Positions 54,689 through 57,295 of a stretch of 57,295 nt of DNA are shown one piece after another. The position numbers and the translations under genes are program-made. Position 1 is the first letter of the stretch. Each line of letters opens with the position of its first letter. Origin of the DNA: Burkholderiales bacterium (GTDB lineage Bacteria; Pseudomonadota; Gammaproteobacteria; Burkholderiales; Burkholderiaceae_E); assembly GCA_020248665.1 (NCBI GenBank), contig JADCHE010000075.1, positions 1 to 57,295 of the forward strand, read 5' to 3'. Under the pieces are notes generated by a model. It did not search any database. It worked only from the letters and a program-made list of their open reading frames with translations, and was not told where the DNA came from.

Positions 54689-55707
54689 TCAGGCGAGGCG
54701 CGCCGCGTACCAGGCCATCGTCGCATCGAGGCCAGCGTGCACGTCGTGGGTCGGCGCGTAGCCGAGCAGCGTGCGCGCCTTACCGATGTCGGCGAGCGAG
54801 TGCCGTACGTCGCCGCCCCGGAACTCACGGTGGGCGAGCTCGAAGCGCAGCGTGCGTCCCGTGTGGCGCTGCAGCGCGACGTGCATCTCGCGCGCCAGCT
54901 CGAGCAGCGTGGTCCGCGTACCGAACGCCACGTTGAACACCTCGTGCTCGGTGGGCAGCTCGGCCACCAGCGCCGAGCGCAGGTTCGCCTGCACGACGTT
55001 GTCGACGTAGCAGAAGTCGCGCGACGTCTGCCCGTCGCCGTTGATCCACAGGGTCTCGCCCCGCATGAATGCCGCGGACCACTTCGGGATCACCGCCGCA
55101 TACGCCCCGTCGGGATCCTGCCGGGGACCGAAGACGTTGAAGTAGCGCAGGCCGACCGCCTGCATCCGGTAGCTGCGCGCGAACGCTCCGGCGAGCACCT
55201 CGTCGATCGCCTTGGTCGCCGCGTAGGGCGAGAGCACCTTGCCGGTCCGGTCCTCGACCTTCGGCAGGTCGGGATGGTCGCCGTAGACCGACGACGATGA
55301 CGCGTAGACGACACGGCGCACGCCGGCGTCCTTCGCGGCGGTGAGCAGCTGCGCGAACCCGGTGGCGTTCGCGTGGAAGGAGCGCATCGGCTGCTCGATC
55401 GAGCGCGGCACCGAGCCGAGCGCCGCCTGGTGCAGCACGTGGTCGACGTCGGAGAGCGCGGCCGCGGCGGCTCGCGGGTCGGCGACGTCGCCCTCCACGA
55501 GGCGGAACCGCAACCACGCCGCCTCGCCGACCTGCGCGCGCACGTCCTCGAGGTTGCGCCGGTGGCCGGTCGAGAAGTCGTCGAGCGCGACGACGTGCTG
55601 GCCGCCGCGCAGCAGGGCCTCGACCAGGTGCGAGCCGATGAAGCCGGCCGCGCCGGTCACCAGCCAGCGCTGCGCGGGGCGATCCGAGAGGATCGCCTGC
55701 GCCGTGG

Positions 55708-55720
<13 letters not shown>
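54689..55720 (-). CDS. UDP-GlcNAc 4-epimerase-like SDR (WbpP/TviC type)
   Basis: A 343-residue extended short-chain dehydrogenase. The NAD loop is TGAAGFIGSHL near residue 22, the active site is SSSSVYGDHP with YAATK (Ser, Tyr, Lys). The GLRYFNVFGPRQDP stretch and SRDFCYVDNVVQAN are typical of the WbpP/TviC group, which interconvert UDP-GlcNAc(A) and UDP-GalNAc(A). It overlaps the upstream dehydrogenase gene by 13 bases; the pair would supply an acidic sugar for O-antigen or capsule. Confidence 0.88.
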
Positions 55721-56988
<1,268 letters not shown>

Positions 56989-57295
56989 GGTGCTCCGAGG
57001 CGTGGGGGATGTCCGATCGTACGATCATAGAGGCGCGGCGGGACACCCGCTGCGTCCCGCTTCCGCTGCCGGCGCGACGTCCCCGACGGTCCGATGAACG
57101 GCGGGCGCCGCGTCGCAGCCAGTCCAACGCGGGCGCACTCCGGCGCCGGCCGCCCTGCGCAGCCCGGGGCCGGCGGCGCAGGGCGGGCACCCCGACAGCG
57201 ACCGGATGCGCCACCCCGCTGGCCGGATCCGCCGCCGACGCGCTCAGCGCCGCCTGCACTCCACGACTCCCTCGACGTCGCGGACCGCGGCCAGA
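56989..57295. other. Upstream region of the UDP-sugar genes
   Basis: About 300 bases at the window edge with no gene I can support. A 12-base palindrome GATCGTACGATC (57015-57026) overlaps TATGAT on the minus strand (57024-57029), a possible -10 box about 36 bases before the dehydrogenase start. No good -35 is seen. The remaining bases are very GC-rich and unassigned. Confidence 0.35.

Overview
The window reads as a chromosome segment of a high-GC betaproteobacterium, most likely Burkholderiales. The evidence is the gene content and order: yicC, gmk, rpoZ, spoT; a kinase-phosphatase-rph-rdgB-hemW run; glnA with ntrB and ntrC; a tripartite tricarboxylate transporter (TTT) with a Bug-type binding protein; and a Cupriavidus-like hoxFUYHW plus hyp hydrogenase cluster. 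No species can be named from this alone.

Layout. 1-6828: right-hand end of an integrated mobile element that continues beyond the left edge. It has about ten small, mostly overlapping plus-strand genes of unknown function and a tyrosine integrase lying against the 3' end of a tRNA-Glu gene. 6829-7034: tRNA-Glu and tRNA-Ala. 7171-13205: a broken TAXI-type TRAP receptor gene, folD, an M3 oligopeptidase, a DUF4124/glutaredoxin-like protein and a fumarylacetoacetate-hydrolase-family enzyme. 13244-19042 (minus strand): an operon for an acyl-CoA ligase that resembles oxalate-CoA ligase, a complete TTT transporter and a ketopantoate-reductase-like protein, with a promoter overlapped by a palindrome upstream. 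19390-21242: haloalkane-dehalogenase-like hydrolase and exonuclease III. 21268-26193: the nitrogen regulon locus glnA-(DUF4124)-ntrB-ntrC with a sigma54 promoter and a terminator after glnA. 26448-33787: fatty-acyl-CoA ligase, hemW, rdgB, rph, PP2C phosphatase, Ser/Thr kinase and yicC.

33788-46729 is the most striking part. It is an island lodged between yicC and gmk, genes that are usually adjacent in proteobacteria. Its left edge is a graveyard: a broken P4-type integrase, a damaged parDE pair, an IS3-family transposase remnant and a diverged fragment of gmk itself. Then follows a tightly overlapping set of genes for a soluble NAD-coupled [NiFe] hydrogenase (hoxFUYH), its endopeptidase (hoxW) and maturation factors (hypA, B, F, C, D, E). 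HypB carries its histidine-rich stretch inside the GTPase domain, and HypF is a short form lacking the N-terminal domains.

46730-57295: gmk, rpoZ, spoT, an acetyltransferase coupled to greB, a small hypothetical gene, pmbA, yjgA, a Mog-type molybdopterin adenylyltransferase, and a UDP-sugar epimerase/dehydrogenase pair of the surface-polysaccharide type.
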